A DNA stretch of 64,000 bases from Ciona intestinalis (Eukaryota; Chordata; Ascidiacea; Phlebobranchia; Cionidae). The stretch is from contig NC_020168.2 in NCBI RefSeq assembly GCF_000224145.3, positions 4,623,480 to 4,687,479 of the forward strand. The letters are read 5' to 3'. Position 1 is the first letter of the stretch. Each line of letters starts with the position of its first letter. Positions 37,249-47,500 of this stretch are shown piece after piece. The notes beneath the pieces were generated by a model. It ran no database searches. It saw only the letters and a program-made list of their open reading frames with translations, and was not told the origin of the DNA. The position numbers were made by a program, and so were the translations under genes.

Positions 37249-38873
37249 CTAGTAATATTCTGATCCAATCACTATGCTCAAATCGTTCCCAAGAATATGT
37301 GTTTCGTGAAACCATCTGTTGCCATCAAGAACAACTAAACGAACGAGACAATGTATTAGTTTTGTAGTTTAGAATTTTAACAGTTCAATCAGCATACATA
37401 CTTATTTCCCCTGGCTTGACCCTCACCATCATCTTAGACGTGCATATACCGTAACACTCCGGAGGTGTTTCAAAGGTCCATTCCTTCGTACCGCTTAGTT
37501 GTGCTTGCCAAGATCCCCCAGGAACAAAGTCAACCTATATAACGGAAATAAGGTTAGAAAGTGCTAAACATTTCGATTGGTATTAATCTTTAAGTTAAGT
37601 GTTCAATTGAATTACCGGTATATTGCAGTCAATCTCGACCCAAACACGTTACCGTTCTATTACAATGCAAACACCTAAGCCACGAACCTTTAACACGGCA
37701 TCGGCAAAATAAATAAAAACTTACATGCATTGATGCTCCTTGTCCTGGTAACCCCATGAAAATCCAATCAGTGTTACTGTGATCTAGTTCAGGGGACAAA
37801 AAGTAAGGTAGTTTGTAATGCTTTCTGAGTTCGTTGGCTGCATGACCTTCGCAGTTGCTCCTAAGGAAACACATGATGTCTTTGTTTTCCGATATCATGT
37901 TAAATAGGGCTACGTATAAGATTTTGTATTTAATTACTTACCATCCAATGTACCAATGGTCTTCTTTCCCTTCTAATCGGTTTTGAGACATGGTAAAAAG
38001 TTCATCAGCGTCAGACATATTCGAGTTGTAGCGGAAAAATTGACATTTGTCTACAACATGGGCAAGCGCCTTATCACACAAAAATAATGAATTTAAATGG
38101 AATAATAAAAACTCTCATTTTTAAACAATTTCAAACCTCGGATCCTGGGGGGTATACGCTTTTAAAATATTCATAGCTGAAAGTTTTGCTTGCAGTCCAG
38201 CCTTTCTGGCCATCTTGTACGACGATAGGCTGCATGCTGTGTGCGTATTTCTCAGTGAATTCTCTCTAAACGAGTTACGAGTTAAAGACATTTGTTAACT
38301 GCAATTTTCAAAAATGTATCTTACAATTATAATGTTGGTATTAATTGTAACAAACTGAAGTAAGCGTAGGCTAAACTACAATGTTAGAACTAATTGCTTA
38401 CGCCTTACTGTATTGGCATTTTTTCGCCGTATAGTATATGAAACGTAGTTTCCACTTACTTGTGTTATATTATTTAGATACAAAATTTCAGTTACATCTT
38501 TGCAAGCATTGCAGTCTACTGGGAGACGAAGAAGTTTATAAAAAACTGCACTGGGCAGAATGCATTTCCAATCACTCAAAGGGTGAGGTTCTAAATCATC
38601 TGATACTCTAAAAAAACATAAACTAGCACGATCTTATCAAAGCAAAATTATAACGACCTACCCCGATTCATCAGTAAGGCGATACAAAGACGGAAGGCTA
38701 ATACTGAATAAAACTACCAAGCCAGCGTACAGAACCTTTGAATACCGTTGGTGCCATTTCTTTCCATCGTTCTTTATCGCTCTGACGGAATTAAGTCTGT
38801 TTAACTGCTCCCAACCAATACCGAGGTCTTCAGCATGCTTTAAAAGTGTTTTGAACTGATCTACGGTTGCCAT
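37249..38873 (-). CDS. Array gene H: membrane-anchored JmjC-type 2-oxoglutarate dioxygenase
   Basis: Predicted 323-aa paralogue. Exons: 38662-38873, 38460-38607, 38137-38265, 37942-38069, 37725-37860, 37402-37534, 37249-37334. Anchor near residues 46-65; DCNACKDVTE and NIT in exon 2. Exons 4 to 7 are close to gene G, including the shared variable segment. Catalytic set H251 (GQGASMH), D253, K268 (SGTKEW) and H305 (RWFHETHILG). Exon 6 is nearly identical to gene F. All donors and acceptors are canonical and the frame is open. Confidence 0.85.
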
Positions 38874-39327
38874 TCTATTAGCTAGCAAGTACACACTGTA
38901 TATTCTCTAAATGCTTTTACAACAGAAAACATTAACTATCTTAAACCGCACCAATACTGCAGAAATCGATTGCTGTTCTTGCGGAAATCATGACTTCGTT
39001 TCCAAGTAATCCTTGCAAGAAGGAACATACGAAGGGATAATGCTTTGTTCAATGTTTTACATTCGGACTTCCATAACAATAATATTATATTACGCTAGTT
39101 ACGATCAACCGAACTCGCCAATGTATGAGGCTTTATAAATTGTTTGATTTTATAAATATTTGTTTATTGTGAACACGAATGCAGGCTTAAGCATTGCGAG
39201 CAAACACACAGCAATAAAATCATTGTAAGCCCTATATGCTCTTTCAACAAAACATAACAAAATTTACATCTCTCCCGCTTTTGTATATACAAGTTTCAGT
39301 ATCCAGATACACGGTACCAGCAAAATA
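38874..39327. other. Spacer between genes H and I
   Basis: 454 bp. It holds the upstream block of gene H (38958-39060) and the 3' flank of gene I. Nothing else is seen. Confidence 0.5.
38958..39060 (-). promoter_or_regulatory. Conserved upstream block of gene H
   Basis: Minus-strand copy with CTTCGTATGTTCCTTCTTGC, TTACTTGGAAACGAAGTCAT and TTTCCGCAAGAACAGCAATC. Somewhat more diverged at the gene-proximal end than the F and G copies. Confidence 0.5.
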
Positions 39328-42310
39328 TCAAAAAAATTCCGATCCGATAACGACGCTCATTTCGTCTCCTACAATGTCGGTTTGATGAAACCATCTGTTG
39401 CCATCAAAAACCACTAAAATGTCACGTTAAATAATGTGTTATAGCGGGCCGTGGTACAACAATATAGACATATGTTACTTATATAATAGGGTGGGGGGAG
39501 ATGGGTCACCTTTTATTCGATTTTCTTGCTCTATTTGGAAGTAAACAAACAACATTAAAGAAATTATAAAACCGTTTCCCCACGACTAGCATAAACCGTT
39601 GTTAATTGTTTGAAACCTATACGATTAACAACGCCACTTCAGAAGCGCGGGGCCACGGTTATTCAATTCTACAAATATTCTTTGTTTACTACCAATTGGG
39701 ATGAAAAAGAGAGAATGTTTATAATATGTTCCCCATTACCTGCGCACTCTACTAATTTGTTTCACAAAAATATCTTATCTATACTAAAATACCTTACTCA
39801 TTCAAAAACATTTTATTTATTTAAAAAATACTATTTATTTAAAAAAAATCTTATTTATTTAAAAAAATCTTACATATTTAAAAAAAAATTATTTGTTCAA
39901 AAATATCTTATCTATACAAAAAATCTTACTTATGTCTCCTGGGCCGACAGTGAATTCAATCTGACTTGGACAAATTCCCCAACATTCCGGCGGAGCTTGA
40001 AGCGTCCATTTCTTGTAGCCGCTTAATTGGGCTTGCCATGATGTTCCGTATACCAAGTCCAACTGTTAGACGAATAAATTTATTAAATGGTAAGTCCTAT
40101 TTCGTTTTTAAAGAATGGAAGAAGCAGCAAGAGTAATATAGTAGGATGGGGGGAGGTGGGAATACATTTTGCACATTTGGTAGTAAAAAAGAACATTTAA
40201 AGATTTTTTAATCAGGATAGTTGGATGTTATGTGCTGAAGGTGTTCCATCTTTCCCCATCCTACTATATTTATATTTAAGGTTTTCACTTTAACGACCGT
40301 GGTTGCAGCAATGGGAATACGTATTTATAAGGCAATACTTACGTTTAAGGTATTTACTCTAACGGTCAAACCTATATGAGGTATAATTAAAGTAACGTAC
40401 ATGCATTGGTGCTCCAAGACCAGGTAGTCCCATAAATATCCAATCAATTCTACTATGATCCAACTCTATTGGTATAAAGTATGGTATCTGGTAATGACTC
40501 TTAATTTCGTTCACTGACGAGCCGGCACAATTGCTCCTACAAGAATACAGTAAATTTTAACGAGATAATTTAGGTATCTTCTGTCGTAACAACCGCTTTG
40601 GATAAAAAAATGAAGGATTTTCTAGCAAGTTTTTTTATCAGACATTAAAGCAAATCAACAATAGGCAATTAAAAAACTCAAATATATATTTCTGACTGAG
40701 TGTGTATGAATATCATGACTGGAAAGCGCATCACTCACACCGGTAAACACAATATTGACTAACTTAGACTCTATATTGCAGCAAACTTTAATACTAAACG
40801 CTGTTTATTTAATACTAAACGCTGTTTATTACAAATTAGTTTAAACTGTACTTACCAACCGATATACCAGTGATCTTCTTTTCCCTCAAATCTGCTCTTC
40901 GACATGTTGAAGAATTCTTCTGGGCCGTTCATTTCGGTGTTGTATGGAAAGAACTGGCAGCGATTTCGTATTATATTGAGTGCCTTAATGTAAAGTTACT
41001 CGTTTAAATTTTGACTATGTAAATGAAAAGCATCCGTGATGCTAACGGTGCACATGTAAGTGATGGGAATGACTCTATACACCGATTATAAAATTTGACT
41101 TCAGTTCACCAATATTACAAAAAAAGAATGAAAGAAAGAAAGTACCAAAGCCAGAGAAAGTACCAAAAAGAGACAAGTTAAGGTAAAACGTCAACTTGAA
41201 ATATTAAACATAAATTTTATACCTTAGAGCCAGGAGGGTAAATGCCTTTAAAATATTCGAAGCTAAAAGTTTCCCGAGCGGTCCAATTACTTTGACCATC
41301 TTTCACAACCAAAGGCTGCATGTTGAAAGCGTATTTCTCAAGAAATTCTTTCTGGGAAAAAGTTAATTCTTTCACAAACATTTCAAATCTATTAAATGTC
41401 TATTAATTTAGGCTGTAGTATTATCATAGCATTTTAAAACTCCTTGGTTAAAGTGTTTAGGTTGGGACGAATTTATTAATAAAAATAATTCCGTTAAACA
41501 ATAATTAATGTTAATGTTCAAATAGTAGGGTGGGGTAAGATAGGATGTTTGGTCTTATAGTTATAGCGCCACTTACCGGAGATAAATTTGTAGCGTACAT
41601 TATATCGGTAACGCCTGCACATTTGCTACAGTTAACTGGAGGCCTGAATGCCTGTAACAGTATTGATGAATCGACAATACATGAGAATTGGTGGATTGTT
41701 TGATTTCGTCCTAAATATCTAAATACAATCGTGTTAACAATAAACTGAATTAAAAGAAAAGGATTGTAATAAAGTATGTCTTACATGCGGCCGCTACGAA
41801 TGAGTGTGACTTGCTTTATATTAGCGTGGCCGGAAAACGACAGTCGTTATGACACACGGAAAACGACAGTCGTTATGTTTCAGTCTAAGAGTTACCACGC
41901 ATGTAACTTCGTGGTTTTGTTTTTCTGTATGACTGACAGTTTATTTTAGACAACCTATTAGTGACTATTGGGTCTGGATGAGTTTGGCGTAATATTTTTC
42001 ATACTTCTAAATTTTTGGTAAAAAGTAAACGATACTCTGATAAGGTAGTTTCAAAGGTGTCTTACCTTTGCAAAAGTAGTAAACCGAGTTGAGTCTTAAA
42101 AATGATTGTGCAATAAGTTAATAATATCGGCAGCACAACTGCGATAAACAACACGGATGCAGCAGTAATATATTCCGCGTTTTGTTGCTGCCAATTTTTT
42201 CCTTCGTTTCGTATTTTTCTTACTAATTTCAGTCGATTCAATTGCTCTTCAGTAACGCCTAAGTATTCTGCTTGCTTCAACACACTTTTAAACTCCTTGG
42301 CCGTTGCCAT
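39328..42310 (-). CDS. Array gene I: membrane-anchored JmjC-type 2-oxoglutarate dioxygenase (diverged outer copy)
   Basis: Predicted 332-aa paralogue and the most diverged with gene A. Exons: 42066-42310, 41577-41718, 41223-41351, 40856-40983, 40401-40536, 39930-40062, 39328-39413. Same intron phases as the rest. N-terminal 46 residues cytosolic, anchor near 48-70. Exon 2 keeps the cysteine pair as NCSKCAGVTD, and its sequon is NLSP, unlikely to be used. Catalytic set H260, D262 (HLD), K277 (SGYKKW) and H314 (RWFHQT). QSNWTARE and a GDI turn resemble gene A rather than B-H. It ends SEFF. Introns are longer than in inner copies and hold MITE-like, SINE-like and simple repeats. No copy of the conserved upstream block was found before its ATG. 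Confidence 0.82.
39481..39748 (+). repeat. Composite MITE-like element in gene I intron 6
   Basis: The left half begins ATAATAGGGTGGGGGGAGAT and runs through the AAACCGTTTCCCCACGACT segment. The right half is an inverted version with TATTCTTTGTTTACTACCAA and a GTTCCCCAT end. Two symmetrical halves around a short centre resemble the copies at 27430-27856 and 44322-44515. Confidence 0.55.
39760..39935 (+). repeat. AT-rich degenerate tandem repeat in gene I intron 6
   Basis: Roughly 20-bp units of the type TCTTATTTATTTAAAAAAA repeat several times up to the exon 6 donor. They produce an open frame at 39610-40026 that has no protein-like composition. Confidence 0.6.
40137..40270 (+). repeat. MITE-like element in gene I intron 5
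   Basis: Short copy beginning ATAGTAGGATGGGGGGAGGT and ending GGTGTTCCATCTTTCCCCAT then CCTACTATA. The central part is shortened relative to the 190-bp copies. Confidence 0.6.
40790..40829 (+). repeat. 20-bp tandem duplication in gene I intron 4
   Basis: TTAATACTAAACGCTGTTTA occurs twice in direct succession. It lies in the intron between exons 4 and 5 of gene I. Confidence 0.7.
41523..41557 (+). repeat. Terminal fragment of the MITE-like family in gene I intron 2
   Basis: TAGTAGGGTGGGGTAAGATA is the family's 5' terminus; the rest of the element is missing. It lies just downstream of the exon 2 donor of gene I. Confidence 0.5.
41826..41990 (+). repeat. Duplicated 23-bp unit and SINE-like fragment in gene I intron 1
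   Basis: GGAAAACGACAGTCGTTATG occurs twice in a row (41829 to about 41877). A stretch of the SINE-like family follows, with TGTATGACTGACAGTTTATT and TTAGTGACTATTGGGTCTGG. ACGACAGTCGT is itself palindromic. Confidence 0.5.
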
Positions 42311-43829
42311 AATGCCTGTTTGAAATAAACAATTAAGCTAACAACAGCATTTTCAAGTTGAGTACATCTGAAATGTCCTGGGCGCAATAATTGCAAAAAC
42401 GATTTGCTATAGACTGATATATTTGTAAATATGTAGCTAATAAACTGCAAGTGCCAATTCACAAACGTTGTTCTAGAACCGTACACCGTACAGCTATGTA
42501 ACATTATCGCGTTTTCAACCGTACAGACACTTAGTTGAGCGTTTCCTTATCATTTACTTAGTAAGCAGCCATAGGTTCCTGGAAACTTGTCATTCCTGAA
42601 AAGTTCTGTACATTGCGTGTTCAAAATAACAACTTCGCCTACGTGACTTACAGCGACAAATTAAATTAATATTATATTTAACTGACACACTTGACATAAA
42701 GGTTTAACTTAGGACATCATCCATATAAAATAGAATCATTAACTTTGGGTACAATACCTTAGTAATCGCTGTAAGGTGATTCGGTAAACGTAAGCCTGCA
42801 CTGTCACTCAGATTCCTTTGCTACTGTTTATCTCTTAAGGAGCATCATAGTAAACGATCACTTTATTCGACCGTTAAACGTTAAAATCATCATCAACACA
42901 CTGTAGCGATTGGCCACATAAAATGCGTGCAAACGCATCGCTGCTTCAGGGGCAGCAAACAAGAGGTACTCGCCCGACGCCGCCTTTCAAAGTTTCCGAA
43001 AGCCTATTCTACCACTTGAGAAACAAATCGCATGAATACGTTAAAAAAAATTAAATTTAGAAAAATTCAACCAATTTATCAGTCAGATGCCTGTTCCCCA
43101 AGTAACTTCTATTATAACGATATCCGCGCTGGTTTTAAACAACTTCTTTACTTTCATTATTAAAATTGGCTTCTAAAACTTTAGAACACAACTGTCGTAA
43201 ATTCTTTCCAAAATTCACTACCCGCTCTAACAGCAAAGTCAACCAAAAAAAAAATCAATAAAAAAAACGTTTACGAGTCCCGCACATCGTCACGCTGAGG
43301 CATGGAATGTGAAGTGTAATCAAGTAATCAACGAATGCATTTGGCTGCAGGTTCTGACATGGTTCACTGAAGATTGGTACAATTACAACTATAAGCTTGC
43401 TTATGTTGCACTATGCCCTTAAAACCGGACATGTGTCGGTGTCGTAAAAACATAATTTCCAATACGGGGCATGACTGGCAGTATATAAGCGTTCCATTTT
43501 TTTGCTTTCTCTGGCTGGGTACGCATTTTACTCTTGTACATTTATCCACAAATGCTAAAATGGCAGCTAAACACGCACCTATAAATGCAATTAAGAAACG
43601 CGTCTTGTGCTTACGGTATCAAGCAAGAACTGCCCACATCTGAGGGAGCGTAATGCATTTTCATATTGCTAATAACACACTATACATACTGCTTGTCAAA
43701 TAATGTAATCTAGACTCCAGTCTGGAATAAATGAAAACGCTATCATGCATTAAGTCGGCCTTACTATGATAGCTTCTTAAGATATATCCTGCTGTTATAA
43801 CTGCATCACACTCTGCGGTATTTTATAAT

Positions 43830-43930
43830 GAATGTTACTTATTCATCCATGCGCGGCGGGGAAACTACAGTCGTTACAACTCGGTGTTTTGTTTCACATA
43901 CTTCGTGCCTGCTCACAAGTTAAGTCATAC
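43830..43930 (+). repeat. SINE-like repeat fragment
   Basis: Carries TTATTCATCCATGCGCGGCG, then CAGTCGTTACAACTCGGTGT and ACTTCGTGCCTGCTCACAAG. The same ordered segments occur at 45970-46040, 54170-54320 and 59990-60235. Confidence 0.5.
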
Positions 43931-44321
43931 ATAACTTTCGAAAAAGGCATCAAGCAAAGTTACGAGCAAAGCCGTTTATTGAACTTAAAAACAAATAGAA
44001 AGTAATGAACAAGCCAGGATATTGCAAACGTGCATGCGCTTCGACTACAAATAAATAACTTACAGCTTATATCATACGGGCATAGCGGCGAATTCTCCAT
44101 CACTGTAAGTGCTTTCACGTATTTTACTATGCCCGCGGATACTGGTACTACACAAATTCATTTTTTCGCTGAATATACGAATATTGCGCTAAAACTGTAA
44201 TGGAAGTCGTCGCAGTGGAACGTATAGAATATTATTTCCTATAAACCTCGTAAGGCAGGGGTCGTACAGTATATGAAAAGTGTGGAACGTTTATGCTTTA
44301 TCGTTTTTGTTTTCGGGAAAT

Positions 44322-44515
44322 AGTACTGCGGGGTAAGATGGGTACGGTTAGCATATCATATCTAATATTTCCAAATTTTGGTTTTAACAATTAACAACGC
44401 TTTTTAGGCGTCGCGGGGATAGGGTTCTATAATCATATAAATATTCTTTGTTTACAACTAAATGGGGCGAGAATGAGAACAAGAACCGTCTTACCCCAAC
44501 CTACTATAGAATGAT
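44322..44515 (+). repeat. Composite MITE-like element downstream of MYO10
   Basis: Begins TACTGCGGGGTAAGATGGGT and ends GTCTTACCCCAACCTACTAT. The interior has TATTCTTTGTTTACAACTAA in inverted orientation relative to the full-length copies. Confidence 0.55.
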
Positions 44516-44580
44516 ACAACAGTTTGTCGGAATGATTCGGTTAAAGCAAGATGTGCTTTATCGAAAATTTTGAAAGTGTC

Positions 44581-47500
44581 TTATCGGTGATGACGTTTAT
44601 ATAAAGCTTGTACGTATGCTCTCATTAGTTTCACAATCTCAGTGACTTGATCGGCGTAAAATGAAAGGTCGCCGCGGGATTCGGTTTGAAGACGGAAGAC
44701 TGTAGCAGACGTTGCTCCGAATGATAAAATCCTGTAAAACGAGGTTGGTTGAATGAATGTAACTTAGTAGGGTGGAAGAAGATTGGACACATTTTTATTC
44801 TATTTCTTGTCCCGTTTGGTAGTAAACAAAGACCATTCAAAGAATTATAAAACCGTATCCACACGGCTCCCATAGACTGTTGTTAAGTGCTTAAAACACG
44901 ATCAGGATATTTGGATATTATGTGCTAACGGTGTCCCGTCTTCTCCCACCCTACTATATATTCTAAAGCGCGGATAAAATTGTCGTTGTCTAAACAGCTT
45001 GAATCAAGATTGCAAAATAATATTTTATCAGAAAATGCGAAAAACAAAAATAATACCATAGACTGCATATATATTTATTTACTTTTCAAAGGAAAAATGA
45101 TCCAGTGAAGCTGGGTGACCTCGTTTATACACGGTGACCCCTTTAGATGCGACGGCCAATGATAAACGGGATTCTCCAAACTGAGCTTCGTTGTTTTCAA
45201 CTTTGAATAAATAGGATCCGTAACCCGGCCATGTCCGAGCTAAGTTCACGTATTCGACCTGGATATAAAACAAAATGGTAAGAAGATTGAGTCATAGTTT
45301 TTAGTATTGGTTTTAAACTAACTGAATAACGGTTGTTGGTTGATAGAATTAGAAAGGGTAATCAACTGTTGTTTCAGTTGTAATATACAAAATGAACTCT
45401 TGATGACTGTGTTAAATATACTTAAACAAATGGTAGATGGGGTGAGATGGGCCATGTTGGGGTAAGATGGGCCATGTTGGGGTAAGATGGGCCGTGTAAA
45501 AAAATGTGGAGAGACGCAATTCACTCTTACAAAACATGATTTTTCCGAGACTCAAATACTAACATCTAAAAAAAAGTAAAAAAAATAAAAAAATCTTAAC
45601 AAATTTGATCCTACTCACCACGGCATCTTCCGGCTCCATTCCTCTCAACTTCCTCCATCTCTCAGCAACATTAGATCGGACATCTTGTAGCTCCTCCTGG
45701 AAGAGCGTCCTCTTCATCTCATTACCTTCCTCATCTTCTTTTACCTTTTTCATTCCTCTCTTCCGGAACGTGTTGAAGATGCTGGAAGACTGAAGAAGAG
45801 AAAATTTGGTTTTAACTTTTTTTATTAAAATTTTCTTTGAAACTTCATTTTAGGAAACAAGTTCTGAAATGCGGATTTACATCAATATTGATTTTATTAT
45901 TATTTGACAAAAAATGAAACCAGTTACAACACAGGTATCATATTATAGAATAAGTCAGAATACATAGTAAATAAACGAATGAATGTCACTTATTTATCCT
46001 CGCATGGTGAGGCAACAACATTCGTATAGCACAGGTGTTAGAGTTAGTTTAATTTAGTCTTGATAAAATAGACCGGAAAGTTTGATAATAAAACTTACTG
46101 CTCGTTTTTTGGTTGTTGTATTTGAATCGAGTAAATTAGTGTTGAAAGATCCCGATCTTTTCTCTTTGTATTCATCACCATTAGCAGTAATCTCATAAGC
46201 TTCCTTTACTTTGGTTACAGGGTAGAATTGGTCCAACTTAGAACTGAAAAATACAGGTTTAAAATAACTAACATAATATACCTGGTGCATTCTTCTTTAA
46301 ATATCATAACGTAAGATGGGACACCTTTAGCACATAATACTCAAATATCCTGATCATGTTTTAAACATCTTTAAATGTTGTTTGTTTACTATCGAATGAG
46401 AGGAGAAAATAGAATGAAAAGGTGTACCATTTTCCCCACTCTACTATACATTTTACCCAACAAATAGAACGGAATAAATAAAAGTTCCCATACACTTTTT
46501 TAGGCAAATTATATCCACATTATACACAATTGAATTTTTCATTAGGTTACACAAAATATTATTTAACCTATTTTAGTTATACTGTCATACACACAACATC
46601 TCAACTAATTGAAACCGGAAAAAAAGATTAAATTAAATAAATTAGGACAAAACTTACTCCCAATCCAACTGCGTGTAGTTTCCAACCACAAACTGAAGAC
46701 GTAACGCAGCTAACTCTCGCAGAATATCCTCGCTTGCGGGGTAAAGCCCATTGATTACTTGTTCATGTACCTGAGTGTGGTTTTAACAATTAAAAAGGAA
46801 CTGCTAGTTTTTTTTATTTTTTTAGAAATATCACTTTTTATATTTCAGTAGTAGTCGTTATAACACAGGTGTACGGGTTCATACACCTCATGTTGGCCTA
46901 TGAGTTAAATTTGAACCCATATCCTCATTTGCTAGAGTCAGGTCCAGTGTTGGACAATAGCACACTAGTTAGTTTAAAGTTTGAGACTGTTCTGATACCA
47001 CTACGTTTGTGAATGTCTGGGGCAAGACATTTAATCATCATTACTCTAACCTAATGGTCACTAATGGGTTTTCTGAAGTGTAAGCCACACAGATGTATAA
47101 ACATAGTTCAATAAACAGAGAGACATTGTAAAAAAATAAAGTAAAACTTGGTGTCTGCCTCAGTGACTACTATTTTACATTTAAAATGTTAATATAACTT
47201 ACATCTTCAAACACGAAATGATAAGCAATTGAATCTTCCTTGACCTCCATGGGATCAAACACACAATACAGCTTGAAATAAAGTTCCCACTCCAACTCCC
47301 CACTTGCCATATCTCGCTCGTGGTTTAGTCTATTAAAGTAAAAAATATAGATTTGCTTTTGGGGTCCAAAATAGCTTTTACCATGCTGTAACATGCCTAT
47401 ACAATCAAGCAGAATCAAATATATTGCATTTGCAGCGTTAATCAATGAGGTTTTCTATGTCTATAGGCCATAAGTGTACCTGGTTGATAACAATTTCACT

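Larger units (their letters stand above)
42311..44580. other. Intergenic interval between array gene I and the MYO10 3' end
   Basis: 2,270 bp. It should hold the gene I promoter and the MYO10 3' untranslated region; a minus-strand AATAAA is visible near 43975. A SINE-like fragment is at about 43830-43930 and a composite MITE-like element at 44322-44515. Open frames near 43364-43643 have no recognisable features. No gene is supported. Confidence 0.5.

Noticed and set aside
39610-40026. 138-codon plus-strand open frame
   Set aside because: It is made of a MITE-like half and a TTTAAAAAAA tandem repeat inside gene I intron 6, then runs antisense to exon 6.
42311-44580. Tenth array copy between gene I and MYO10
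   Set aside because: I looked for the KKWxQRN, CKDVTE, GAPMH and PPECYG signatures on both strands and found none.
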